In this document: positions 32,686 to 43,200 of the stretch, piece after piece
Numbering within the stretch: position 1 is the first letter of the stretch
How the letters are laid out: every line of letters begins with the position of its first letter
From: Symbiodinium natans
Lineage: Eukaryota; Sar; Dinophyceae; Suessiales; Symbiodiniaceae
Direction of reading: 5' to 3'
Length of the DNA stretch: 62,000 nucleotides
Assembly: GCA_905221605.1 (NCBI GenBank)
Contig: CAJNDS010002145.1
Location: 47,501-109,500 of the forward strand
Position numbers and translations under genes: made by a program
Notes under the pieces: generated by a model
Told to the model about the DNA's origin: nothing
The model's input: the letters and a program-made list of their open reading frames with translations, nothing else
Database searches by the model: none

Positions 32686-33600
32686 TCCCTCGCTCTCTGG
32701 CCCCGGGGCTTGGGGTGCGTGTGCGAGGTGGCCACGTCCCACCCCCGGTTTTCTGCCTCCTCTCTCCCTCTCCTTCACTCCTTGCCTCCGGGGGTGGGGT
32801 GCGTGTGCGAGGTGGCCACGTCCCACCCCCCCCTCCCTTCCCTCTTCCTCCTCCTCCTTCCCCTTGCCCTTCCTCTCTTTCTTCTTCTTCTTCCTTCTTC
32901 CTGCTCTTCTCTCCGCGTTCTTCCGGCTTGAGCCATGTTCAGTTCGTTTTTTGGGTTCTTGGGGTTCTTTTAGCTGCTGTCTTGTTCTGGGCCCCCGATT
33001 TCTTCTCCCCTACGTAAGCTTGGCTGTTCCAGCCAACGTTGTGCGAGCCAGGGTTACTTCGCCGCAATCGTAGGTGTGGCTCTTGCATGTCTGGCCGCAT
33101 GTATGCCAATATGCTTCCTGTCTGCATGTGCCGTGCATCTTGCTGCGGGCCACGCTAGGTCCATTGTGCGAAGCTTTTTGGCTGTTCTCATGTTGTGCCT
33201 CTTGCACCCAAGTGCTCCCTGCTTTCAACTGACCAAGACCTTGAGCGGTGAAAAGGCGTGACCACGCTTCCACTGTAGTGAAGGCCGATGTTGCCTGTTT
33301 GCTGCGGCATATCCCGTTGCAGTCTTCTTTGAGCCGCTATGTTCCTTCCTTTAAGGCACATTGTTTTTTTCACCCATGTTTTTTTTTCTCCTTTCCCTAG
33401 CCAGCCGCTCGAAGTGCGGGCTCCAATGCAGGCTCCCTGAGCTCTTGCAGTGCTCATGCATTGTGGGCATCGTGTTTGCGTATGTCTCTGTGTGTGTGTG
33501 TGTGTGTGTGTTCCCCCCCCTTTTTTTTTTTTTTTTCTTTTCTTTCTCGTCCACACGCTACTTCACTCTTCATCTTCCTCCTCACTCCTTCATCTACTCT
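32606..33600 (+). other. LINE non-coding block with CT, GT and poly-T tracts
   Basis: It contains a (CT)n run, two copies of GTGCGTGTGCGAGGTGGCCACGTCCCACC-like sequence (about 32,717 and 32,799), a short frame 33,076-33,261 with hydrophobic residues and no known domain, and a GTGTGT tract followed by poly-C and poly-T at 33,486-33,545. A similar GT-then-poly-T arrangement occurs in the 3' region at 44,164-44,220. Confidence 0.6.
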
Positions 33601-33605
33601 TTTTT

Positions 33606-33637
<32 letters not shown>

Positions 33638-34099
33638 TTCTCCTTCTGTCCGTTTGGTCTGCTGGGCGTTGTCTTTTTCTTTCACTAGTCCCCACTTTTG
33701 GTTCCTGTTCTCCTGCCCTTTGGCCTGGCCTCTTAGTTCCCATGACCCAGCCTGCCTCATCCACGACTGTCTTTGCAGGCCCGTCCTCGCCCTGCTCGCC
33801 CTTCTCCGTGCCCTGGTGGTCGGAGTAGGCCTCCCCCCCCCCCCCCGCCTTCGGCTCGGTCGTGCTACCTCTTCCCCCAGTTCGTCCTTTTTCTTTTTTT
33901 CTTTCTCTCCTCCTCTTTTTTTTTTTGTTCTTTTCTCCTCCTCCTTTTTTTTTTTTTTTGCCGTGTTCTCGGTGGTCCGTTCTAGCCCTCTTGAGGGTTC
34001 GCTCCCCCCACTCTCCGCTCACTGGCTTGTTAAGGCAAGCCTTGCTCTCCGGTTTGGTCTGGGTTCGTTGGACAGGGTTGGCCTTGCCGACCCCTCTCT

Positions 34100-35265
34100 G
34101 CAAACTCTGGTTTGTCCCTGTCTTTTCGCCCTGCCCCTCAGATCCCCTTTTTCGCCGCGAACTGGGTGGTCTGGGTTTGGCCCTGTCTCTCGCCTTGCCC
34201 TCCTCCTCGCCCTCCCTCTCCCTCCCTCCTGCCTCCCTTCCCCCCCCCCGGGAAGGCCTTGCTGCTCCCTCTCTTCTGTCTCGCCAGACCCCCTTTCCCG
34301 CCTCGCTCTGGGTGGTCTGGGTTTGCCTGCTCTCCTTTTCGGCGGCCTCCTAGCCGCGCTCCCCCTCCGGTTCCGCCGGTTCCCTCTCCTACCCCGCCGG
34401 TCCACGTAGGCCTCCTCTTTGGGTTTAAGTCCCGTTTGCCCCTGTCTTTTTGCCCTGCCCCTCAGACCCCTTTTCTCGCCGCGAACTGGGCTGCTGCCCT
34501 TCCCTCCCTCCTGCCTCCCTTCTGCAGCTTGGTCGGGAGGGCATCTTGCCCGCCAGTCCTCCGTACACTGCTCCCTGCCCCCTCACTTTCAGGGTAGGCC
34601 TTGCTCCTCCTTCTCTTCTGTCTCGCCAGCCCCCCCTTCTCGCCGCGAACTGGGTGGTCTGGGTTTGCCCATCTCGCAGTCTCCTGCCCCGCCCCCTGTC
34701 TCCTTGGGCGGTCCAGGTAGTCCATGCTCTTCGGCTTTAAGTTCCGCCTCGCTGCCATTCCGCCCCTTTCGCCGCGTACTCTAGTTTGCCCTATGTTTTT
34801 GCCCGGCCACCGCAGTCCCCTTTTTTTTTTTTTTTTTTTTCTCGCCGCGTACTGGGCGGTGGCTGTGGCCCTGTCTCGCCCTTCCCTCCCCTCTCATCTG
34901 TTCTGGCAGGCTCCTTGCTTGTCTTTCCCTCCACCTCCCTCCCTCCCGCCTCCCCCCTACCTGTCTCCGCATACTGGTGGTCAGGGTTGGCCGTGCTCCT
35001 TCTCGCCTTCCCTCTCGCCTCCCTTCCCTCCTGGCTATCAGGGTAGGCCATGCTCCTCCTCTCCCCTGTCTCGCCAGACCCCCTTTCTCGCCGCGAACTG
35101 GGTGGTCTGGGCCCTTCTCGCGGGCTCCTTCCCCTGCCCCTCCCTTTCCTGCCGTTACGGCGGTCCCTCTCCTGCCCGTACCCGGTCTTTCGAGTGGTCC
35201 AGGTAAGCCATGCTCCTCCCTCTCTTGGGTTCGCCAGACCCCCCCCTCTCGCTGCGAACTGGGCT
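34100..35265 (+). repeat. Pyrimidine-rich tandem array of about 155 bp units with hairpins
   Basis: At least seven units carry CCAGACCCCCTTTCTCGCCG then CGAACTGGGTGGTCTGG, around 34,140, 34,290, 34,460, 34,625, 34,810, 35,072 and 35,230. CCAGACC pairs with GGTCTGG to make a stem of 7-8 bp. Between hairpins many units carry CAGGTAGGCC(A/T)TGCTCC or GTAAGCC and later TCTCGCCAG, resembling splice donor and acceptor. An eighth hairpin lies after ORF2 at 44,282-44,325. Long open frames here are Pro/Ser/Phe/Leu artefacts. Confidence 0.8.
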
Positions 35266-35639
35266 CTGGTTTGCCGCTACGGTTTTTTTTTTTTGTTTTC
35301 TCCCTCCCTCCTGCTTCCCCCCCCCGAGAGGTCGCCAATGCTCCTCCTTTCGCTCGCCCTTCCTTCTCTGCCGGGCGGTCTGCCCTTCCCCCCCTCCCCC
35401 CGTCTTGCTTGGCGGTCTGTCCTTCCCCCCCCTCCCCCCGTTTTTTTCTTCTTCTTTTTCTTTCTTTTTTCTTTTCTTTTCTTTCTTTTTTCTTTCTTTT
35501 TCTTTTTCTCTTTTTCTCTCTTTTTTTTTTACTCCTTCTCCTCTCTTCCTTCGTTTCCTTCGGCCTTTTCCCGTTCCCACCCTTGCACACTTGCAGCCCC
35601 GCAGTGAGTTCTTGGCCCAATTGTTTTCTAGTTCACTGA

Positions 35640-36881
35640 GTGCGTCCGCCCTACTTGCCTCCCATGGATCAGGACCTCCGCCAGTCAGCCCACCGGGCTC
35701 TGCGCATGGGCTTGCTTCTTGCAGAAAGGAGTATTGACCACTTGCTCCCAGCCGTGCACCCTACTTCTGAGCCCGCGCAGCCGACCCGCCCCGTGACTGT
35801 GCAGCATCCCGCGCCCCGCCGCAGAAGCCGCTCCCGCTCCAGATTCTCCGACCCGGGCCTGGCCCCTAAATCCAGAGCCCAGCCAGTGAGACGCCCCAAC
35901 TTCCCTCCTGACCGTGCGGTTGCCATGGCCAACCGGGGCACAACTGCCCGTGCAGCCTCGCAGCCAGCTGCCCGACCTCCACGTGCCAGCCCGGCACAGA
36001 TACCCTCCCCAGCCCGGAGCCCACGCCCGCGCACCGTGTTCGATTCTGCCCCATCTTTGCGCCAAGCTCACAACCGTGCACAATCCCGGCAGCCACGGCC
36101 GGCTAACCGGCACCATGCCATGACTCCTCGCTTGCCACCCCGCCGGTCCCCGCCTTCAACAGGCAGTTCAGTGCCTGCGGCTTCGCAGCCCTCGCCGCTT
36201 ACTATGGCTTCCATGGCCCTCCCGCCCGGCCTTTTCATTCGGGGGCTTCCCTCGCAGCCCTCTCCTGCACACCTCCACGCTGTCTATGCACATGTGTCTG
36301 GTCTCTCCTCTACACTGGCAAGCATCACTACAGGCCTCCAACTGACCCCACTTACCAGGCGCCGCGGCCACTCACCTGGTTTTTTCCTGTCGCATGTGGC
36401 CTTCAGCAATCCAAGCCTGTGCGTGCGTATCATGCAAGAGCTTCAGCGCAACAATACCCCCGACCGTAAGGGCCGGGTTGCTCTGGCCACCCCTGCTGGC
36501 TTGCTCAAGGTTGCACTAGCCCTGCCCGATCCGTCCAATGCTCTCCGTGATTCCCCAGCTTCTGCGGCGCCGGCCCCCTGCTCGGCCTCTCCTGGTCCCC
36601 GTGTTCCGGCTCCTCCTGCCAGAGGTCCTGCCCGTGCTGCCACGGTCCCGCCTACCCCGGATTCGGCTACACCCACATCGCCCCCCCCAACGGTCTCCTT
36701 CGTTGCGACACTCTACGACGAGGGCCGTGAATGCGTCTGTTGCCGCCAGGACTTCCTCGATGGCGAGCACCTTGAACGCCTGCGCTGTCTGCACATTATG
36801 CATTCCGATTGCCTGCAAAGATGGCGCGCCTCTGAGCACTCGCGCGGCAGGTGTCCGGAATGCAACACCCAGGTCCTGTAG
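35640..36881 (+). CDS. LINE ORF1 protein: basic N-terminus, RRM-like segment, RING-H2 finger
   Basis: 413 residues from 35,640; the ATG at 35,664 (residue 9, CCCATGGAT) is an equally good start. Residues 45-190 are Pro/Arg/Ala-rich and basic, suited to RNA binding. Residues 196-295 resemble an RRM: LFIRGLP as RNP2-like strand and FLSHVAFSNPSLCVRIMQEL as RNP1-like strand and helix. Residues 365-408 form a RING-H2 finger: CVCC, then CLHIMHSDC (C-x-H-x2-H-x2-C), then CPEC, all eight ligands present. LINE ORF1 proteins usually package element RNA; RRM domains are common in them, while a RING-H2, typical of E3 ubiquitin ligases, is unusual. ORF2 follows after 380 bp. RING call is firm, RRM moderate. 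Confidence 0.8.
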   Translation: MRPPYLPPMDQDLRQSAHRALRMGLLLAERSIDHLLPAVHPTSEPAQPTRPVTVQHPAPRRRSRSRSRFSDPGLAPKSRAQPVRRPNFPPDRAVAMANRGTTARAASQPAARPPRASPAQIPSPARSPRPRTVFDSAPSLRQAHNRAQSRQPRPANRHHAMTPRLPPRRSPPSTGSSVPAASQPSPLTMASMALPPGLFIRGLPSQPSPAHLHAVYAHVSGLSSTLASITTGLQLTPLTRRRGHSPGFFLSHVAFSNPSLCVRIMQELQRNNTPDRKGRVALATPAGLLKVALALPDPSNALRDSPASAAPAPCSASPGPRVPAPPARGPARAATVPPTPDSATPTSPPPTVSFVATLYDEGRECVCCRQDFLDGEHLERLRCLHIMHSDCLQRWRASEHSRGRCPECNTQVL

Positions 36882-37260
36882 CGTGCCCCAGGAGGGCGTG
36901 CAAGGCAGCCCAATTTTGCTCCTGCTATCGGGCTCACAACAGTTTTGCTCCTGCCATCCTATGCCTGCGGGCTCACTCCAGATTCACCCTTCGCTCCGCT
37001 GCGTGCTTGGAAAACGTCTCTCTTGCTATAAGAGCTGGTTTCCCTTACAGCCATTAGCGACCTGCAAGGGCTTGGTGCACCGTCACGTTTGGCTTGCTTG
37101 TGCTTGTCCTGCTCTTGGCGGCCATTTGGCTCAAGCCCCTCTCTTCCTTCTGCTCCCCCTTCTGTCTCTTCCTCCCCTCCTTGTTGTCCTTTTCCTTCTC
37201 TCCTTCCTCCTCTTCTCCTTGTTTCTCGCCCCTCCCCTTGCCCCCGCCCGCTCCCACTCC
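36882..37260 (+). other. ORF1-ORF2 spacer with spliced-leader-like sequence
   Basis: The ORF2 frame is open through this spacer, but its translation is low-complexity (poly-Leu/Pro), and the first ATG in good context is at 37,261. At 37,121-37,135 the sequence GCCATTTGGCTCAAG matches the 3' end of the dinoflagellate spliced leader (GCCATTTTGGCTCAAG) with one T missing. It is followed by about 110 bp of pyrimidines, as in a trans-splice acceptor region. Confidence 0.5.
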
Positions 37261-40200
37261 ATGGACCTTCTCAGCGATGGCAGTGCTGGCTCCTCGTCAG
37301 CCTCGGAGTCTGATGCTCCTGCAGCCCACCCAGTGGCTCTCCCCGCAACCAGGCTCAATGCACGCGTGGGCCTCCGCACTTCCTTGCCGCACTTTGCGGG
37401 CTCATGCCTCGGTGACGATATGTCCTGGAAGGGCTCCCGTGTCCTCCGCGTTGCGTGCCTCCAATGCGGCAGCGCTGGCCGTGATCGGTTCCAGTGGGGC
37501 CTCTGGCACGGTCAAGGCCTCGCGTCCCTTGGGGCCGATGTGGGCTTGCTCAGTGAAACAGCCCTCATCTCCGGTTCACAGCACGCGTTCGCTTGCAAAG
37601 GCCTCCTTGCAGCTGGTTACCATGCCGTCAGCCATGGTCAACCTTCCTCCTCCCCCGGCCGTGGAGCTGGCTCAGGCGTTCTCCTAGCGGTTCGTTCGGC
37701 CTACGCAGGGCGCTGGGCTGACATAGCTCGAGACCAGTTTGGCAGAGGGCTGGCTGCCACTATCACGTCGGAGTCGGGGACCTCCATTCGTTTCGTCGCG
37801 GTCTATGGCCCGGTCGGGGCCTGCCTGCCTGGTTTTACCACTCCCTGTCAGCTAGAAGCGGAGGCTCGACTCAAATCCTTCGTAGCCGAACAAGTCGCGG
37901 AGGCGGTCTCCTCGCAGTGCCTGTTGGTTGTCGGCGGTGATTTGAACTCCTTCTGCTCCGACCCCCTCGACCACTGGGGCGGCTCATACTGCGTGCGTCC
38001 CGAGTGTCTTGCTGTGCACCTTTCTTCCCTAGGCCTCCAGGACACTCTCCGCATCCGCCACCCAGACCTTCGCGTTTTCTCCTTTTTCTCACATGCAGGC
38101 TCGGCGAGCCGTCTGGATGCAGCCTGGCTCCTACCCAGCCCCTCGGTTGAAGTCAATGTCCTCAACTCTGCTATAGTATGGCGATGGCCGCGTCGTGCAG
38201 ACCACGCGCCTGTCTTGGTGGATCTCTCTGTGTGCATTCCTACCATTCCAGATTCGCCCCCTGCATCTCACGCTTGGCGTTCCCTGGTCTCCCGGATAGA
38301 CCGTGACCTCCCTGCTCATGTGCTGGCGCAGCTCGGCAAGCACGAAGCCTCCCTCCATCACATTGCGGCTGTTTTGACGGCCGTAGCTGATTCCTGGCAC
38401 TCTGTCCCCGCCCCTGTCTGCGAAGGCTTGGACGGCGTTTTGGGACGCCCTTCCCCTGCTCTTTCACACGCGTCGGCCTCCCAATTAAGTGAAGCATTCA
38501 CCGCCTTGTCCCATGCCCTACTTGCTTGCCTCCCAGTGTCCCCTCCCTGCGGGGACCGACAGGCCCGCAAGTTGTCGGACGCCTGGCATGCCTGTCTGCT
38601 GGAACTCCGGCGCCTTCGCCGCTCTATTCTGGATGCCATCCCCAGCTTACCCGGGCCTTTCTTGGACCTCCGCCAATTTCCCTTGGATGCTGCTTGTTCT
38701 CTCTGGTCCAAAGCTCACCACCTTGACACTCCCACACGCTCCCGGCCCCGGCCCCCCGCCGCTCCATGGGACCAGTTTGGCTCGCGCCCTGAACAGTGGG
38801 CCCTTGATTTGGGTTTCCCCCCTGCGGTTGCTGCCATGGCACCTCTATGCAAAGACGCTTCAGTCTCTAGTTCTCAGCCTCGCCCCACAGCATGCTCACC
38901 CTCCATCGCCTGGGATCCTCTCCGCGACAGCTCCCGGGCAGTGCCTGCGGAATGCGTTCTCCTACTCACGGACTGGATCACGGAGGCCAGCAAACGTCAA
39001 TCCACCGCAGCGTCGCGCAAGTTTGCATCCCTGCGCCATCAGCGCCTCCACCTCCTCCGCTCCGGCAATATCCGTTCCTGGGCCTGTCGCATGCGGGCTA
39101 CGTCCTCCCCCTGTGCTCGGTTCTCCCCTGATTGGGTCACCGATCCCGATGACTCCCGCCGCCGCCCTAGCAGCACGTCGGATGTTCTCCTTGGTGCCAG
39201 ACAGCAGTGGGCCCGTCTCCTTCAAGAGCCTCAGACGCCTTGGGCGCACGATGCTGTCCTTTCCTTCTCTTCCAGCACATCAGCCAACCGTGGTGCAGTC
39301 AACTTCTCCTCACTCACCTGTGCGCCTCCGGGTTCGCCACTGGCGCTCATTGGAGATGCAATGCTGCGCCCTGGCCCCTGGCGTCTCCTCCCATTTCCGC
39401 CAAACTCCGCCTCTTTCCTGCCCGGCCCGTGCGTGGTCTGTTTTGGCGGGTGGCTGCTCACCCAAAGTGATGGTTGGTGGTGGGCGCGCCGCCCTGCCCC
39501 CTGCCCAGGCCCTCCCCACCTTGTGGTTGCTCTGGGCCGCTTCTCTGGTCAGGACTTACTCCTCGACCATTTCCGTTGGCCTGATCCCCACGTCTGCCTC
39601 GTGGTACGAGTCTGGTCCCCGCCGTGCACCTCCTTTGTGGCCCCCACTTCCGCTTCAGAGCGCCTTTCCCTCATGTCCAAATTTCGGCATTCCCGGCCTG
39701 GGTGCAGTGGGTGGAAGCTCTGCTACCTTGAAGCCTTCCCGCTGTGGGTTCAGGACCTCTTCTGGTTTGCGGTGGACCTGCAGCGCGCGACGGGGTGTGT
39801 CTCTTCCTCCCTGCACCTTGCCGAGCAACTCCACCTCCCCAAGCCCTCAGGTGGCTGGCGCCCTCTTTCCATGTTGGAGGAGGCCTTTAAGGCCATTGAA
39901 TCCCCCGTCGCCTCCAGACTTAGCTCCTCCCGCTCCTTGCTGTGTGCAGACGCGCCGTACAGCGAATTGAACCGGGCTTACTCGCGTGGCGTTGCTGCGG
40001 CCTCCGAGGTCCTTTACACGGATGTCCTCGTGTGCGAAGACGCAATCCGGCACGACCTCCCTCTTCTCCGTGTCCCTGCTGACTTCGAGAAGTTCTTCAA
40101 CACCCTGCAACTCTCCCAGATCGATGCCCTCCAACAAGGCCGGGGTCTGCCCGATAGTGTCCGCAGACTGCACAACTCACTGTTCTCTGCGGGCTCCGTC

Positions 40201-43200
40201 GTGCTCGACACTCGTGTCGGTCTCACCGCCCCTGTTCTGGTTTCCCGCGGTGTGCCGCAGGGCGCTGTCTCATCTCCAGAGGTCTCCCGCGCTGCTCAAG
40301 ATCCCATCCTTCGTTTGCGTGTGCGTGATGGCGCTGCCTACTGCTCCAGCGCTGGTAGGCGGGTGGTTGCCGCCGGCTATGTCGACGACGTGGAACACTA
40401 TGGGAGCGGCCTTCGTGACCTCCCGCCCATCCTGGACAGCCTCTCTCTTGGCAGCCGCGCTACGGGTGTCGGCTACGCTTGGTCCAAGTTTTCGGCTTTT
40501 GCTTCGGACTGGGACTCCCACCTCCCGCTCGTTCAAGACCCGCGCATCCGCGCTGACTCTGCTACGGTGCACAGTTGGGACATTTGGCATGGTGGCATGC
40601 GTGAGTTCTCTCTTCCCCGGTCCAACCGCGACGACGTCGATAAACTCCTGGGTAAACGGGGATCCATCTCCGATCGTCATGGGCCTGCCTCCTTCGACCT
40701 ACTCGAAAAGCTGGAAGCCACGCGTCGACGTCTCTCTTCTAAATGCGCCTCCTGGGACGAGGTCCGGGCGTTGACCCAGTGGATATCAGGGGGTTCTCTC
40801 AACTATGCTCCTCTCGTGGGTATACCTCCACCTGCCGCGCTTCATCGCGAGGACGCGGCGCTGCACCAGCTCGTGCATGCTTGTTTGGGCACTAGGGTCA
40901 CAGCCGAGCGTGTCAGCCTTTCGGCTCCCCGCTCCGTCGGTGGGCTTGGCTTCCCCCTTGTCTCGGAGATGCTTGTCGCTGCCACTGCCTCCGACCTCCT
41001 GTGCCTCCTCAACGGGTCCTCTCAAGCCGCGCAGCTGGCCAGAGACTCCCTGAAGCAAGCCTTGGAGTGTGCCCCCAACGAGCTCGGGGCTCACGACGGC
41101 CTTGTCACTAAAGCAGTCCAGTTCCTGGCGGGGTATGGCCTGTACCTGAACGTCTCCACGGACCGCTTTGTGTGCCGCGTGCTAGACTGCCTCGCCCCTC
41201 CCACCACGCACCCCCTCGTAGGCCCCTTCCAGCCTGCGTTGTTTCAGTCGTCGGCCCGTTTCGCCCGGGTTGGGGTGCTGGCAAACTCCATCCGTACGGC
41301 TTGGGTGTCCTTAGTGCGCTCAGGCACTCCTCAGGATGCTTGGAGCCAATCTGCCACGTGGGCCGCGGTTCTCCCGCAGTTCTCCCCCGTCTCTTCCCAG
41401 GAATGCGCTCGGGCGGCTGCTTCGGCCCTGTCTCAATCCCGCGCCGACTGGCAAACGGAATGCTTGTTATTCCAAACCGGCCCCGCTCCGGATCTTCCTG
41501 AAGAGTGGTCATCCTCTTCCTGGCTCTCCCCGTGGGCCACGGACTCTGACCCCCGCTCAATGCATCTTTTGCATCAAGTGGCGGTCCCTTGTTCGGAGGA
41601 CTATGGCCTTTTCGGTGACGGTAGTTACTCCCGCTTGCGCGGTGCTTCCTTCTGCTGTCAAGCTCGCGGCTTTGGTGCTTCCGGAGATTACTGGGATTCC
41701 TCCGCGTGGGTTTCCAGTCAGCACTCCGGGCGCCTCCCTTCTCGCTTTGGCTGGGAGGACTGTACCGTGCACACCGCAGAGCTCTTCGCCTTGGTCTGCT
41801 CCCTGAAATTTCGCAGTCCTGGTCGCTGGCACCTGCTCGTTTTTGATCGCAGCGCCTTGTTCACGGCCTTGCAGGTGGCAGCTGATCGTAAGACTCCCTC
41901 GCTGCTGGCGTCCTCCTGCCAACCCCTGATCTCCCATCTGCTCCGTCTCCTAGCCTTGCTTGACCGTGCCTGGTCTCCGCCTGGTTGCAAGCCGTCCTGG
42001 CGCCTTCACCAGGAATCCTTCCCCTCTCACTGGAACTCGTCGCTTCCTCTCCGAGGCAAACTCCGTCACTTCTCAAAAATCGCCTTCCACCAGGCAGGTG
42101 TGGTGGGGGTGGATATCCGCAGCCACCAGGCCAGTTCGGCGCTGCCTTTTCCGGTGCTTGTACAGGGTAATGAAGCTCAGGATGCCGGCTGTATTGCGGC
42201 CTCACGGTCCTTGCCCCTCCCACCGGACATTCGGGTTCCCAGCGGGGGTCCTTTTGCCTGGTTCTCACATGAGGCCCGTATGGTTACGTCGCCCATTCGT
42301 GTACATGTGCGGGAACTGCTCCGCAAACAGAGCACCAGTGAATGGTGCAAGCGCCCGGTCCAGGGACTCATCCCCAGATTGGCTGCTCACATTTTCTGCC
42401 CCTCCCTGGACCCATCCCTTTACACGCAGTGCTCCTTCCCAGACGAGTGGGGTCGTTGGCTCCTCCCTTCTGACTCACAGCCCTTGGACCTTTCCTCCTT
42501 TGTCTACCGCTTGCAGCGCGCGGTGGGAGGAAGCTGGACGGAATGGCTACACACCCATGCTGACATCCGGGAAGTTGCTACCACTTGGGCTGCCCAACAT
42601 GCCTGGGAGTCTTTCAGGATGTGCCCCCTTTGTGCCTCCGGTCCGGGCACCCCTCGCCATGTCATTATGTGCTGCCCGGCAATGCGCCCCCTCATGACTC
42701 AGGTCCTGAATGCAGTGGAGTCGGCGCTGTGTGCTGTGTCAGACCGAGATCGCCTTCTCAACGCTGCCTCAATCTGGCGACGCGAGTCGCCCACTACTCC
42801 TCCCCCCCCGCCTGAGGCCGATACTTTGCGCTGGCCCGTGCTTTCTGCTTGGCGTTGGCTGGTTCCCAACCCTGTCCGGGAGCATTCATTGGCAGAGGGT
42901 GGTCACGCCAGCAGTTCGGGCACTGCTCTCCGTGAGCAAGGCTCAGACCTTGGTTACCGGGGCATCCTCCCCAAGCAGCTGGGTCGCTCTCTCTGCAGCC
43001 TTTCGGCTTCCTCCCTGGAAGAGCTGGAGGCTCGTGACTGGGAGCTTTACGCATCCCTCAGGGACGGGGCGGCCTTGCAGTCTGAGCTCCGGGTTTTGGC
43101 TCAACGCCATCGTGCCCACCTCCCCGCCACTCTCCTGTGCCAGCGCCTGGCCCTCTGCCTCCGATTTGTGCGTGCAGAGTACCTACAGCGTATTGAGGTC

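Noticed and set aside
32012-33017. ORFs of 165-299 codons after the LINE 5' ORF
   Set aside because: They cross the 116-bp repeats and CT/poly-T tracts in all three frames; low-complexity translations.
33361-35737. ORFs up to 319 codons rich in Pro, Phe, Leu and Ser
   Set aside because: Pyrimidine-rich DNA without stops; no domain, and all frames behave alike.
38489-39970. 493-codon ORF in another frame inside LINE ORF2
   Set aside because: Shadow of ORF2, whose frame carries the endonuclease and RT motifs.
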